Shown here: piece by piece, positions 45,880 through 57,683 of the stretch
Position numbering within the stretch: position 1 is the stretch's first letter
How the letters are laid out: every line of letters starts with the position of its first letter
From: Paraspadella gotoi
Taxonomy: Eukaryota; Chaetognatha
Direction of reading: 5' to 3'
Assembly (NCBI GenBank): GCA_051294375.1
Contig: CM119269.1
Location: 1,069,037 to 1,133,036 of the forward strand
DNA length: 64,000 nt
Notes under the pieces: model-generated
Told to the model about the DNA's origin: nothing
Seen by the model: only the letters and a program-made list of their open reading frames with translations
Database searches by the model: none
Program-made: the position numbers and the translations under genes

Positions 45880-46270
45880 CCGTGGCGACGCCCTCTGGAG
45901 TATCGTCGCTCCATCTTCGTTATTCTTGCCGACGACGCCCTCTAGCATCTTTTTTTTTTCCTTAGTGGCGATGCCACTTTCTTTTTGCCGTCTTTTTCAG
46001 ATTAGCTGCGAGGGCCACAAACCTCATGCCATCCTCTTACGCCATCCACTTACGCTACAAAGCTCATGCCATCCTCTTATTTTAGCTTAATTTTTCCTCC
46101 GCCATCCGCTATTAATTTTGCCTTTTCGACTTCTCAACGTCTTTGACATATTACTTACTGCCCGTGGCAAGCCGACTCAATAGTGCCATATTCTTGACGC
46201 CATATTCCTTTTTCCCCGTGGCAAACGCCTTCTCGCTCGGCGCCATCTTTCTCATTCCCAGCGGCGCCCT
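45880..46270 (+). other. GCCATC-rich segment
   Basis: Short GCCATCCTCTTA, GACGCCCTCT and CGCCATATTC motifs recur loosely, and GGCGCCATCTTT near 46240 resembles a reversed YY1 site. No open frame of interest on either strand. Confidence 0.4.
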
Positions 46271-46538
46271 TTCCCTCCCCGCGCCCCATCCATTGTCTCC
46301 TTCTCTTTCTCCTCTCACTCTCTGTTCGTCTCTCCCTTTTTTTTTCTTTTTTTCGCCAATCTAACATTCATTCTCCATTCTCTCACAAGGACCTAAGACC
46401 CTCGAAGGAATAACTGTCTTCATAAACTGGCTTTTTACTAAGTTTTCGCAATAGCAGACATTTTGTATTCTTGCTTCTTCTTTCATAAAAAATTACTCTT
46501 TCTGCCCTTGCAAACCGTCTCTCCTTTCCGGGCGGCAC

Positions 46539-46542
<4 letters not shown>

Positions 46543-46589
<47 letters not shown>

Positions 46590-46720
46590 CTCTCTCTCTC
46601 TTCTGCTCTCTCTTCTCTATCTCTCTCTCTCTCTCTCTCTTTTCTCTCTTTCTCTCTCTCTCTTCTCCTATCTCCTATCTCCTTTGCTCTCTCCCTCTCG
46701 CTCTCTATCTTCCATTTTCT
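46543..46720. repeat. (CT)n tract
   Basis: CT dinucleotides with scattered interruptions. Confidence 0.95.
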
Positions 46721-47074
46721 GAACTTTAACCTCAAAATAAATTACCAGTTTCTGAGCGCACTCTCTCTCTCTCATCTCATTTTTTTTCCTAGAAATTCTT
46801 GTTCTCGTAAAAATCCAGGTCACAGAAAATGAAGATTTTATATTCATCAGTGGAACCACCTCTCGGAACTTCCATGAATTTTTTTTTCTTTATCAGTTAG
46901 AGAGTACTCTCGAATCGTCCTATTTCTTGCAAACCTCCCATTACTAGATTTAATGAATCAAAAAAATGGATAAATTAAAAAAAATATTAAAGAAATATAC
47001 TCTCTCAAATGATCCATAAAAACTTTTTGAAATATAGATTTACTCGGTCTGTTTGTTGTTTACGTGGCTGTCTA

Positions 47075-47108
<34 letters not shown>

Positions 47109-47226
47109 NNNNNNNNNNNNNNNNNNNNNNNNNNNNNNNNNNNNNNNNNNNNNNNNNNNNNNNNNNNNNNNNNNNNNNNNNNNNNNNNNNNNNNNNNNNN
47201 NNNNNNNNNNNNNNNNNNNNNNNNNN
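47109..47226. other. Assembly gap, 118 N, inside (CT)n
   Basis: (CT)n runs border both sides. Confidence 0.95.
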
Positions 47227-47380
47227 TCTCTCTCTCTCTCTCTCCCTTTCTCGCGAGAAAGAGATCGAAAAAATCTTTGACGAAAACTCGTTGAATAATT
47301 CAAAGAGTTTCGTCGATAAAGCGACAGGAAACTGTTATGGGCGGATGGCGCGGAAAAAAGAAAGAAAAAAGAAAGAATTA

Positions 47381-47504
47381 NNNNNNNNNNNNNNNNNNNN
47401 NNNNNNNNNNNNNNNNNNNNNNNNNNNNNNNNNNNNNNNNNNNNNNNNNNNNNNNNNNNNNNNNNNNNNNNNNNNNNNNNNNNNNNNNNNNNNNNNNNNN
47501 NNNN
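47381..47504. other. Assembly gap, 124 N, inside (GAAA)n
   Basis: GAAAGAAAAAA-type repeat borders both sides. Confidence 0.95.
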
Positions 47505-47735
47505 GAAAGAAAAAAATAAAGAAAGAAAGAAAGAAAGAAAGAAACAAAGAGAGAGAGAGAGATTGGTTGATTGATTTTATTGTCCATGTTTGCACACATC
47601 GCAATTTTCCTTTCGGACGGAATGAAATAAAAAAAGGGAAAGAGAGAACAGTTTTCACGGGAAAGAAAAAAAACACCTTATTTTCTGATTCTCCTTCGCT
47701 TCTTTTCCGATCCGCTGGGTCGACCTCTTCCTCCT

Positions 47736-48056
47736 NNNNNNNNNNNNNNNNNNNNNNNNNNNNNNNNNNNNNNNNNNNNNNNNNNNNNNNNNNNNNNNNN
47801 NNNNNNNNNNNNNNNNNNNNNNNNNNNNNNNNNNNNNNNNNNNNNNNNNNNNNNNNNNNNNNNNNNNNNNNNNNNNNNNNNNNNNNNNNNNNNNNNNNNN
47901 NNNNNNNNNNNNNNNNNNNNNNNNNNNNNNNNNNNNNNNNNNNNNNNNNNNNNNNNNNNNNNNNNNNNNNNNNNNNNNNNNNNNNNNNNNNNNNNNNNNN
48001 NNNNNNNNNNNNNNNNNNNNNNNNNNNNNNNNNNNNNNNNNNNNNNNNNNNNNNNN
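47736..48056. other. Assembly gap, 321 N
   Basis: The left flank ends CCTCTTCCTCCT; the right flank starts AGAAGGGCGAGG. Content unknown. Confidence 0.95.
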
Positions 48057-48427
48057 AGAAGGGCGAGGAAGCGATTAAATGAAATTTGCCAAAATAAAAT
48101 TGGGATGAAAGGAAGAAAGGAAATCGAGAAATAGAGAAACGATTTTAAACGCCAACGATAGGAGGAGACGGAGTAAAGTTGCCGGAAGAAAATGGTGATG
48201 AAAAATAGATAGGAAAAGAAAAGAGAAGACCGCGTTGTAAAAGAACCGAAAGGGAAAAAAAATGAGATGAAAGAAAAAGACTTGTGACACCCAATTTGTA
48301 GAACCTTGAGCCTGAGGTAAAAAAAAAACTTTTTCTTTTCTTTTTTCTTTTCTTTCTTTTTTCTCCCCCCCTTCAGCGGTGATAAGGTGAAAAGCAAAAT
48401 GGGTGAGAGAAAAACACAAGACGCCCT

Positions 48428-48476
<49 letters not shown>
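48428..48476. repeat. (GAC)n microsatellite
   Basis: About 15 uninterrupted GAC units. Confidence 0.95.
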
Positions 48477-48769
48477 AGAATTCGTTGGGTGTCGTCATCG
48501 TAATTTCGACGAAGTATATTTTACAAGTTGCCGCAAACATCTAATTTTAATACAATGCTTCAGCTTAATATTTAAACAATTACGAAGATGAAATGCCTTT
48601 TTTATAATAAGTAAACACCGAAGTGTATTAAAAATTATAAAAAATAAAAAAAAGGAAAAAAAAAATAATAAAAAACTCCGGGGCTTATGAACCGGCAAGA
48701 GGGATTGCCTTCCATCTCATTCGCCCGAAAGGATCAAGACTCCAAAAACGGAAGAGAATTGGCCGAACG

Positions 48770-48905
48770 GAACTGAGAGAGGCTCAGGGTGGGAACCGGA
48801 GATCGGGGAAGAACCGGGGAACAATCGGGAATAGAGAGGAACAGGGGAAGGAACGAGGGAAGAATCGGGGGTGGAAAAAGCCAATCGGGTACAACCGGGG
48901 ATTAA
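48770..48905. repeat. Degenerate GAACCGGGGAA-type repeat
   Basis: GGAACCGG, GAACCGGGGAACAATCGGG and GGAACAGGGGAAGGAAC units recur irregularly over 130 bp. Confidence 0.6.
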
Positions 48906-48959
48906 ACGAAGGCTAAAAGAGCCTCAGCTCAGTTCGTTGTTTGCTGAGAGAATGGAATC

Positions 48960-49090
48960 ACGTTCGATGCGGAATATTTCGTCGGTGATGCGTGACGGGC
49001 GCCGCTTCATTCCTGATTCGTGACAGCCCCGATGGGCGCCGGGAAGGAGCGCCGTGTTCCGGATGCGAGCGCCCGGAGCTGGGCGCCGCA
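48960..49090. other. GC-rich segment beside a gap
   Basis: GGGCGCCG recurs four times (GGGCGCCGCTTC, GGGCGCCGGGAAG, GAGCGCCCGGAG, GGGCGCCGCA). All frames are open into the gap, so an exon or promoter is possible but cannot be judged. Confidence 0.3.
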
Positions 49091-49392
49091 NNNNNNNNNN
49101 NNNNNNNNNNNNNNNNNNNNNNNNNNNNNNNNNNNNNNNNNNNNNNNNNNNNNNNNNNNNNNNNNNNNNNNNNNNNNNNNNNNNNNNNNNNNNNNNNNNN
49201 NNNNNNNNNNNNNNNNNNNNNNNNNNNNNNNNNNNNNNNNNNNNNNNNNNNNNNNNNNNNNNNNNNNNNNNNNNNNNNNNNNNNNNNNNNNNNNNNNNNN
49301 NNNNNNNNNNNNNNNNNNNNNNNNNNNNNNNNNNNNNNNNNNNNNNNNNNNNNNNNNNNNNNNNNNNNNNNNNNNNNNNNNNNNNNNNNNNN
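49091..49392. other. Assembly gap, 302 N
   Basis: GC-rich on the left, (GA)n on the right. Confidence 0.95.
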
Positions 49393-49960
49393 GAGAGAGA
49401 GAGAGAGAGAGAGAGGCGTGGCTAAATATGAATAGTGTATAGAGCCGTAGGTTGCCAATGGTGAGAGCAAGTGAAAGAATGGAAAGAAATAAGTCTAATA
49501 ACTGGAGAAGCAGAATAAATTGTGAGCGAGTGATTGATTTTTGTATTTGATTGATTGATTGCGAGCATAAAGAAATGACAACCTCGGCCAACAATTAAGA
49601 ATTAAGACGTACAAATTTACAACGAAAGAAAGAAAGCAAGAATTCTAAACTTATCCAGCGAAAGCGGACCGGAGTGAAAAAAGAGAGAAAAGTAGGGCAA
49701 ATCCAAAGTGAAAAGTCAGAAGGGAATAGAGTTGGTATCGACATCTGAGTGAAATTGGAGGCCACGAATCGGGTTTGGTTGCTTGGCAACCACAACCAGG
49801 TCGAAACGCCTCACTGTTTAATTATTAATAAAGAGAAATAAAGAGAAAATAGAAACTGAAGTAAAAAATAGAAATGTAGCGAAGAGAAAGAGTGAGGATG
49901 TCAATTGTAGTGAGACAATGTAGCTAAAAATTAAAGGAAGGAAAGAAAGAGAAGGACTTA

Positions 49961-50018
49961 AACATGAAACATGAAACATGAAACATTGAAACATGAAACA
50001 TGAAACATGAAACATGAA
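49961..50018. repeat. (CATGAAA)n 7-bp array
   Basis: About eight copies of CATGAAA, one carrying an extra base. On the minus strand this reads the repeated peptide FHVSCFM, which is an artefact. Confidence 0.95.
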
Positions 50019-50560
50019 AAATTAAAGAAAGAAATAGAAGGACTTCAACATGAAACATTATCGTAGATCCTGTTTCACCATCAACAGAAGCATAAATCAT
50101 TGGTGGAAACGAAATGGTTAGTTTCATTCATTCGTGATGTCGTTTCGATACAATGAAATCTGTCGGAGATGATCGATCACTTTCACATCGTTTGGTTCTG
50201 ATTGATTTGTTCGCGTTGGGATCTTGTTGTTTTGAAAATTATATGCAGCTACATTCGGACTTTTTTTGCAATAAAGTAATTTTCAAGTGGGCCAAGTTAA
50301 TTTTTGTATACTACATACTTTTAAAATGAATATCAAATATTTGTAATTGAAAATTTAGAGTCTGCCCTGCTCAACATCACGCAATTTCTCATAAATATAT
50401 GAACGGAGTGTGAAAGGAGTAACGATTCTCATTCTCTTTACGTCGGAAGTCGTTTGTGTCAACAGGCTTGTTGTGAAATATCCAAATGCGACTCACACGC
50501 CGTCTCTATTCATCACTGAAGGCGCGTAATCTTTCCTTCTCTCTCTCTCTCTCTCTCTCT

Positions 50561-50685
50561 NNNNNNNNNNNNNNNNNNNNNNNNNNNNNNNNNNNNNNNN
50601 NNNNNNNNNNNNNNNNNNNNNNNNNNNNNNNNNNNNNNNNNNNNNNNNNNNNNNNNNNNNNNNNNNNNNNNNNNNNNNNNNNNNN
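50561..50685. other. Assembly gap, 125 N, inside (CT)n
   Basis: (CT)n on both sides. Confidence 0.95.
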
Positions 50686-50872
50686 CTCTCTCTCTCTCTC
50701 ATATCTAAAAAAACGAAATTTCGATACCAATTAGTTAATTTCTTTCTTCGCCGCTCAAAAATCTTTTGACGTAACAAGGCGGATGAGTTGAAGAGAAAAG
50801 AGGCGAGAAAAATCTCTCCAAAGTCAATTTCTTTTTCCCGATGATTAATTGCCATCATCTGCAGCTCATCCT

Positions 50873-51509
50873 NNNNNNNNNNNNNNNNNNNNNNNNNNNN
50901 NNNNNNNNNNNNNNNNNNNNNNNNNNNNNNNNNNNNNNNNNNNNNNNNNNNNNNNNNNNNNNNNNNNNNNNNNNNNNNNNNNNNNNNNNNNNNNNNNNNN
51001 NNNNNNNNNNNNNNNNNNNNNNNNNNNNNNNNNNNNNNNNNNNNNNNNNNNNNNNNNNNNNNNNNNNNNNNNNNNNNNNNNNNNNNNNNNNNNNNNNNNN
51101 NNNNNNNNNNNNNNNNNNNNNNNNNNNNNNNNNNNNNNNNNNNNNNNNNNNNNNNNNNNNNNNNNNNNNNNNNNNNNNNNNNNNNNNNNNNNNNNNNNNN
51201 NNNNNNNNNNNNNNNNNNNNNNNNNNNNNNNNNNNNNNNNNNNNNNNNNNNNNNNNNNNNNNNNNNNNNNNNNNNNNNNNNNNNNNNNNNNNNNNNNNNN
51301 NNNNNNNNNNNNNNNNNNNNNNNNNNNNNNNNNNNNNNNNNNNNNNNNNNNNNNNNNNNNNNNNNNNNNNNNNNNNNNNNNNNNNNNNNNNNNNNNNNNN
51401 NNNNNNNNNNNNNNNNNNNNNNNNNNNNNNNNNNNNNNNNNNNNNNNNNNNNNNNNNNNNNNNNNNNNNNNNNNNNNNNNNNNNNNNNNNNNNNNNNNNN
51501 NNNNNNNNN
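50873..51509. other. Assembly gap, 637 N
   Basis: Largest gap in the window. The 'open frames' reported across it are N-runs only. Confidence 0.95.
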
Positions 51510-51807
51510 CATAAAGATTAGCAAAGCAGAGAAAAAAAAAGGACAAAAAAAAAGGAAAAACAAAAGATTGTGATCGAGTCGAAAGGCTGGAGCCAGACAG
51601 AGACAGAGACAAAAAGATGGAAAACAAAAGACGAATTCGCGATGGATTTTGCTCTGGAAAACATAAATGGTCTGAGCAAAAATTTAGTCAGTGCACTCGT
51701 TGTCATTTATAAATAATTTTACGTTGGATTTCTTTTAAATATTTAACTTTAGAATATTTTTTTTTTAATAAAATTCGATCGAGCGACCGACCACCTAACT
51801 TCACATT

Positions 51808-51814
<7 letters not shown>

Positions 51815-51841
<27 letters not shown>
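51815..51841. repeat. Short (GA)n run
   Basis: 27-bp AG run. Confidence 0.9.
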
Positions 51842-51844
<3 letters not shown>

Positions 51845-52299
51845 ATGGAAGGGATGATAGACCCTTATTCTCTCAAAATCCAAAATTTTCAAGATGTTAT
51901 GTCTCCGTCCAACACTTGTGTTGGTACTGATAGAAACTTGGGCACAGTGTACACTAATAACATGCAGCCATAGATCAGGTCTGCATTTTAGAGAGAATAA
52001 CAAGACGACAGAGACTGTGCGCCTCAAAAAGGAAATCCTTTAAATGATACTTTTCTCTCTCTGCAAATAATTCTTTACACTGATGCAAAAAATATCACAC
52101 ACAAAAAAGTTAAGTTTTCTTTTGTTCCTAAAAGTTTTTATTCTGATAGAAATAGTGATCAAACTCGTCCATTTGTCGCTCAGATTGTTTTTTCTTTTTC
52201 GAGTGTCGCCAGTATTTCCTCCCGAAGCAGATGGCGTACCGTTCTTTACGATTTGATTGGTTCGGCTTTTTCCGAGATTTCAGTTTTTTTCCTTAAGGG

Positions 52300-52336
<37 letters not shown>

Positions 52337-52657
52337 ACAGTAAGGGCGGGAGAGAAAAATCGAATTGTTTTTCGTTTGTTATTGTTTATCGATTATTCCG
52401 CAGAGTTCGATATTTGGCGATGGAGCCTCTTATTACTCAATGTGTAAAATTACGAAGACGTGCTCGGAACAGCTATGAGCTAGGCGAAATCTGTCACGTC
52501 ATTAGATTTTTCTACCATTGTTTTTGCAGGTGGCCAAAGGCTTCTTGGTTTGAGTAAATTATATTTTCTAGATTATTATCATATGTTATCAGGAAGTTAA
52601 GGTTACGTTTTTTTTTAATTGGACTTTTGCTAATACGTTTCCACGTCGTTCTCACTC

Positions 52658-53053
52658 ATGGCGCTACGGAGAACGCCCGAACTCTCAATGGAGCTCTGTG
52701 TTCAGCTCGTAGCGAGAACTCACATTAAACCTACTTTGCGCACCTTGTCGGAGATGAAGGAGAGAAACACCAAGGAGTTTGATAGAAGAAAGAGAGGCTG
52801 GCAAAACAGCGTAAAAGATAGGTGGCGAAAATGGAGCACTCGAGTGGCTGGGGGCGGGAGGAAGAACCACACAATTAGGATAAGAGAGAAATATAATACG
52901 AGAGGGAAGGTCTCTCCTACGAATTCCCCTGGTAATAGGAGAGAGCAGAGCTCTCGTGTGTACTGGGAAATTAGGAAGAAGACACAGGTGCAAGGTATCC
53001 ACGGTGAAAGAAGAAAACGAAGCACCTCGCCCTGGTTGGCGAGAGAGCAGTGA
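52658..53053 (+). CDS. Uncharacterised 131-codon ORF
   Basis: One of the longer ATG-to-stop frames not made of simple repeat. It starts MALRRTPELSMELCVQLVAR, is rich in Arg and Lys (for example RKRGWQNSVKDRWRKW) and ends LAREQ. I recognise no domain. The antisense frame is open for 139 codons, which weakens the coding case. It could be a fragment of an unidentified mobile element or a chance frame in a purine-rich region. Confidence 0.25.
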   Translation: MALRRTPELSMELCVQLVARTHIKPTLRTLSEMKERNTKEFDRRKRGWQNSVKDRWRKWSTRVAGGGRKNHTIRIREKYNTRGKVSPTNSPGNRREQSSRVYWEIRKKTQVQGIHGERRKRSTSPWLAREQ

Positions 53054-53471
53054 GGATTGATAAGCCAGACCGGTTGAGCGAGTAATTAGATGGTGGTTTG
53101 ACAAACGAGGTGACCGGACCCAATGTGTATCATACCGCCGAGCAGCTGCTGAAGCGAAGGGAGATTGCTCCTGTGTAACGATATTTTCCGTTGCAAATGT
53201 CTGAAATCGGCCTCGCTACTGGTCCACATGCCGTTTGTAAACGGTCGTCTTTATACTCCATAGATAACAAACTGCGACAGAGAAGAGACAGACAGAGAGG
53301 TGAGACGATGCATGTAGAGATGCGTTTTCATACTGAATCGCACATAGTGTCTCTCAGCACCCTATCTGATTCCTCAGATAATCCACAAGTGATGCGTGCC
53401 TCTCATATTAGCTGTCAGCGACATAAATGTCGACTGTGGTCGCTCTCAAATTGCTACTTTCTCGGGCACTT

Positions 53472-53530
53472 AAGTAATATCCCGCTGGGCATTGAGAACG
53501 GAGTACATTCGGCATTTTAGGTAAGAGAGA
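53472..53530 (+). repeat. Dispersed 50-bp motif, copy 1
   Basis: TAAGTAATATCCCGCTGGGC, then GGAGTACATTCGGCATTTTA just before a GA stretch. The same motif in the same order is at 60040-60090. Confidence 0.75.
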
Positions 53531-54250
53531 GACGTAGCCATAGTGTGTACTAGGATATTTAAGCACCTTTTGCGCACCCCCTGCAGAAGAGAGAAAGCAC
53601 CACCGGTCACGACTAAGGTGGTCATGCCTTATAAGAGGCGTTGAACAACTCACTTATTGCAATGCATCTTCGCGACCGACATTAGTCTTCTTTAGCTTTG
53701 CTTAGTATAGGAAGATACGCCAGATTAAACTCTGAATTTTTATTGGTGTGTTGTTACGCAAAGACAAAAGTGTGTGAAAAGATTGCAGAGAAGTCATTAT
53801 CTGAATCCTCTATTTTTCCGAACAGCTTTGACGCGCTCTCAAGACGAGAGTGTACGCGATAATTTAAGAAACCCCTACCCCTCGTTTCGCCAAAGGCTTC
53901 TGACGTCAGTTAACCGAACATCACGTGACAGTCTTTTCCACGCAACGCGTTAATAACCTTACGTCACGCCGCCAACTATTGAGTGCACGCAAAGAGAAAA
54001 AAAATGGTCCGCTGGTTAACGCAAAAAAAAAGATAGAAAAAAACAAGAAAAAAAACGGGCATTGCGCAGCGCGTGAACCCGGCGTCAAACGTTGCGAGCG
54101 CGCGGTAAGCCTTCGACTGCACGTGTCGAGCCCGGATTTACATTGAGATCCCTTTGTGGAAAAAGAAGTTTGAAGTTGCCCTAAGGCGGAGCAGGAAACA
54201 GCTGCTTGTTTTTTTCCTTCAAGGAATCCCTCTTCTCGCTCTCTTTCTTG

Positions 54251-54262
54251 AAGAGAGAGAGA

Positions 54263-54294
<32 letters not shown>

Positions 54295-54301
54295 TCAGAA
54301 G

Positions 54302-54347
<46 letters not shown>

Positions 54348-54364
54348 TGCAAGAGAGAGAGAGA
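54251..54364. repeat. (GA)n tract
   Basis: Interrupted AG repeat. Confidence 0.95.
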
Positions 54365-54479
54365 GAATTCGCCGAGCGAAAAGAAAAGCCTCGAATACAA
54401 AATGGAAAAAAAATGAAGTCCTACACAATCCTTTCTAAATCTGCTGAGCAAGAAACCCCCATCGCTGTCGTCCCTCTCC

Positions 54480-54600
54480 CCCCTCCTCTCTCTCTCTCTG
54501 TTCTCGTCATCTGCTCTCTCTCTCTCCTCCTCCTCTTCTCGTCTCTCATCTCTCCTCTCTCTCTCCTCTCACAATTCTCTCTCTCTCTCTTCTCCTGCCA
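54480..54600. repeat. (CT)n-rich tract
   Basis: CT repeats interrupted by CATC and TCCTCC, following the (GA)n tract by about 120 bp. Confidence 0.85.
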
Positions 54601-54949
54601 GTCTTCGGGAGAGTTTTTAGATGGCGCTATTTTGAGAAACGAGCGTCGCAGCTTCGAGCTCGGATATTAATCACACACGGAACGACGTCCGATGCCAACC
54701 CTAGCTTTTTGTTTGATATTATCTTCCGAACTTTCCTCCCGTTGTTATATAATAATATACGACAAACTGTTAAATTCTACTTTTATTAGGAATAATTTTT
54801 TTTTTTTTAAATTCAAGATTGTCGCATTTCGACTAATCGCTCATAAAAAAGAAGGAGCAATCATTTTAGAGCGGTTAATTTTAAAAATCAAAAAAGAAAG
54901 AAGAAAATCGATAAAACGTGTTTTTTTTGGAATTTTGATCCGTTTTCAG

Positions 54950-55311
54950 CGAATCGCGCTGACGGTCTACGTCGAACTCGTCTTCCTCCGTCCCAAAGCA
55001 ATTTTTCACACGTTAGCGGAATCTGAGTTAACGAACTCTGGCAGATGAGGAATTCTTGGCGCGCGGATGCCGATGAAGCCGCTCCTGCCCTCTCGACCTC
55101 GCATGCTCTGAAACTCTCTATCTTCTACCTGAATGCGAGTACCCCTCATTCGAACTCGAGATGTCATACACAAGCTCGATGTGATGTTCGTATTACGATC
55201 AAATGTAACTCCGAGATTTAAAACGCGTGATTCGCGTCTCGGGCCTGATTGCGGTCAACGAGCCTCAACGTCTCACGCTGATGTGGTCCCGTCGCAAAAC
55301 ACCGATTTTCG
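54950..55311 (+). CDS. Possible first exon of a plus-strand gene
   Basis: It has an acceptor-like TTGATCCGTTTTCAG ending at 54949 and a donor GTGAGT at 55312. No frame is open across the whole interval, so if real it would be mainly 5' UTR. An ATG at 55281 reads MWSRRKTPIF in the phase that matches the next exon candidate at 55908. A second ATG at 55133 gives a 59-codon frame in another phase. Weak alone; its value is in the chain described for 55908-59382. Confidence 0.2.
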
Positions 55312-55907
55312 GTGAGTTATTTATTTGCTCTTTTTGTTTCTGAGGATCTTGGGTGTGTTTTCCGTTAAATAACTAATCGGTGTATTCGAGTCGTTAAACC
55401 CGACGTAAATAATATTGTTATAAGAAGTTCATCCTACAGAAAAAAGGATAGTCTACCCACTCTAACACACAAAAAAAAAACATTTATCGGTCGTTCGCAC
55501 CTTCGCCCTCGAAATTTTGCGCAACGAAACATATTTCTTTTGAAATCGAAATTCCAGCTCAACCCAAATCTAAATTTCAGTAACATGATTCAAAAATGCC
55601 CAGGAAATGAAGAAATTCGTTATTTCCTCGCTGCTTCGCGGCGGTCGATTTTTTTTTCCCTTCCAGGGGAGCTGTATCATTTCTTTTTTTATATTTTTCT
55701 CTCGATTTAAATGAAAAGAACAATATGCGACACTTGTGATAAATGCTAATATTGCGTTGTTAAGTAAATGATTGTTCGTTCGTGTTAAGAAGTCAACAAA
55801 TATTTTCTTTCCGTTTGATCCCGCTCAATTATTAACAACAACAACTAACAAAACCCGCGACTTCCTCCAAGGATGTTCGGACCTCAGCTTTCGCCTCTGA
55901 TCTTCAG

Positions 55908-56222
55908 TCGTCATTTCCTGGACTCTTCCGACTCGCGCTGACCGGCCGAGAAAAGCTTCTTCAGCCGGCGTCAGCCGGGCGCCAACCGAAGCGAACTCAG
56001 CGCCTCGTGCGACACCCTCGGGATGCACATTTCGAATCCGAGCGGGGGGCGTTCCCTGCTGGCGCGGTGGCGGGCAACGTCGGCGAGGTCGTCGCGGGCG
56101 CCTTTCTCAGGCGCGTGCAAGGTTTAGAGTGGGCGTCAGCGGCGACGACGTCGACGAAGAAAAGATCCCGAAACGCCGTGGTGTGTCCCGAGCGATAGAA
56201 ACCGTCTCGCCTCGCAGCCAAA
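55908..56222 (+). CDS. Candidate CpG-rich exon, unknown protein
   Basis: It follows an acceptor (TTTCGCCTCTGATCTTCAG, ending 55907) and ends at a canonical donor GTAAGT (56223). One frame is open across all 315 nt, reading from VVISWTLPTRADRPRKA to GDDVDEEKIPKRRGVSRA and IETVSPRSQ. It is Arg/Ser/Gly-rich and looks disordered. CpG density is high, so stop-free frames are also likely by chance, and frames on the minus strand are open as well. Phase is compatible with the exon candidates on either side. Confidence 0.3.
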
Positions 56223-57218
56223 GTAAGTTGGGGTGGGACTGGGATAAAAGGAAAAGTCGGGAACTGAGGTACTTTTGCTTATACATTGTGTACAATTAAA
56301 CCAATGAGATTATATTATCTGAGTGCTTTTGCTTTTTCTTTTTAATTTCATAATTCCAAGTCATCTCATTCAGAAATTATTTTTTTTTTTCTAGTGGCGA
56401 ATCGTTTTTTCTGTTGTAATTACGTAATTATACTTAATACGATATAGTTAATACTTATAGTTTAAGTTAACTGTGGTCACAAAATCTTTTTTCTTTGCTC
56501 ATTATTCCACTCCCGTTCGAGCAACACATTAAAATCAATCATCTTTTTTTTCGCGGAGAACAAAATTCTCTCTTCTCTTTCCCATGCTCGGATTTTCCTC
56601 ATCTGCTCTTTCAGTTTTTTTCCCGATTTCTCTCATTCTTTTAAACGCAATTTTTCATTTTATTCCTCGTTATCTTTCTTTTTTTTACTTTTGTTTTAAT
56701 TTTTTGCTTTTTAATTAATTCGTCAGACGTTTTACTTATCCTCGCGTTTCAAAAGTAGCAATTTCTTTTCACCTTTTTTTCCCAACAATAATAAAAATAT
56801 TCCTTTTGTTGTCCCAGTTCATTATTGTCTCAGCTTATACTATTGCACAATTTCACACTTTATTTTGGTTTCTGAAAACGTCCCTTCCTCAATATTTTAT
56901 TCAGACACAGGCCCCAAGCAACAAGGTCCTTTTACTCACAATCTTTTAACCCCACTTCATCCTCATCTCTCTCTCTCTTCTCTCTCTCGTCTCTCTCTCT
57001 CTCTCTTCTTGCTCTCTCTCTCATCTCCTCTTCTGCCGTCATCTTTCGGACTTTGCGCGAACGGACCTGGACACTCCCGTGCCATCGTCTGAAACGGCAT
57101 CGATATTCCTGCCTGTTCATTCTTTCTTCATTAACCTCGTCTTCTAACCGTTTACCCCGTCTTCCTCTCTCTCCATCTCTGTCTTCTCTCTCGTTCGTCT
57201 CCTCTCCTCTCTCTCTTC

Positions 57219-57258
<40 letters not shown>

Positions 57259-57516
57259 ACCTCGTCCTCTCTCCTCCTTTTCTCTCCTAATTAGGTGCCC
57301 TAATAAAAGGGCTATTCAATTCTCACCCTGTGCCAGAACATTTCTTTCTTCTTAATAGTTTTCAAAATTTGAATAAAATTACTTTGCCGATAAAAGTTAC
57401 ATGGATATTCTGACTAGTCGGATTATCATAATCAGTCTCACGTCATTCTCTCTCCGAAATTAGTGCTTATCACTTTTAATCGTTTGCACCGCTGTGACCT
57501 CCGCTACCTCCATCAG

Positions 57517-57683
57517 ACTCCGGTCAGGATGGTCCCTTCAATCGCACCTCGAAATTCCCTGAAGACTCCCGCTCGGGCGGGGCTTTCCCGCCTTCTGACG
57601 ACACCGACACAAGAGGCCATCGTTGCCGTCGTCCAAAGCGCAGCGGCAGTAACATCGGACGGAATGGAAGAAGACAGGATCGG
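57517..57683 (+). CDS. Candidate exon, unknown protein
   Basis: It lies between an acceptor (CCGCTACCTCCATCAG, ending 57516) and a canonical donor GTAAGT (57684). The frame in phase with the previous candidate reads SGQDGPFNRTSKFPEDSRSG, then FPPSDDTDTRGHRCRRPKRS, and ends GRRQDR exactly at a codon boundary. A second open frame (from MVPSIAPRN to GMEEDRI) also exists and would join the 59294 exon in its other frame. I cannot decide between them. Confidence 0.3.

Noticed and set aside
47009-48082. 357-codon open frame
   Set aside because: Bridges three N gaps and several microsatellites; no real coding content.
49961-50018. Seven-base array as telomeric repeat
   Set aside because: CATGAAA is not a known telomere unit and the array is short and internal.
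50493-51563. 356-codon minus-strand frame
   Set aside because: Mostly two N gaps.
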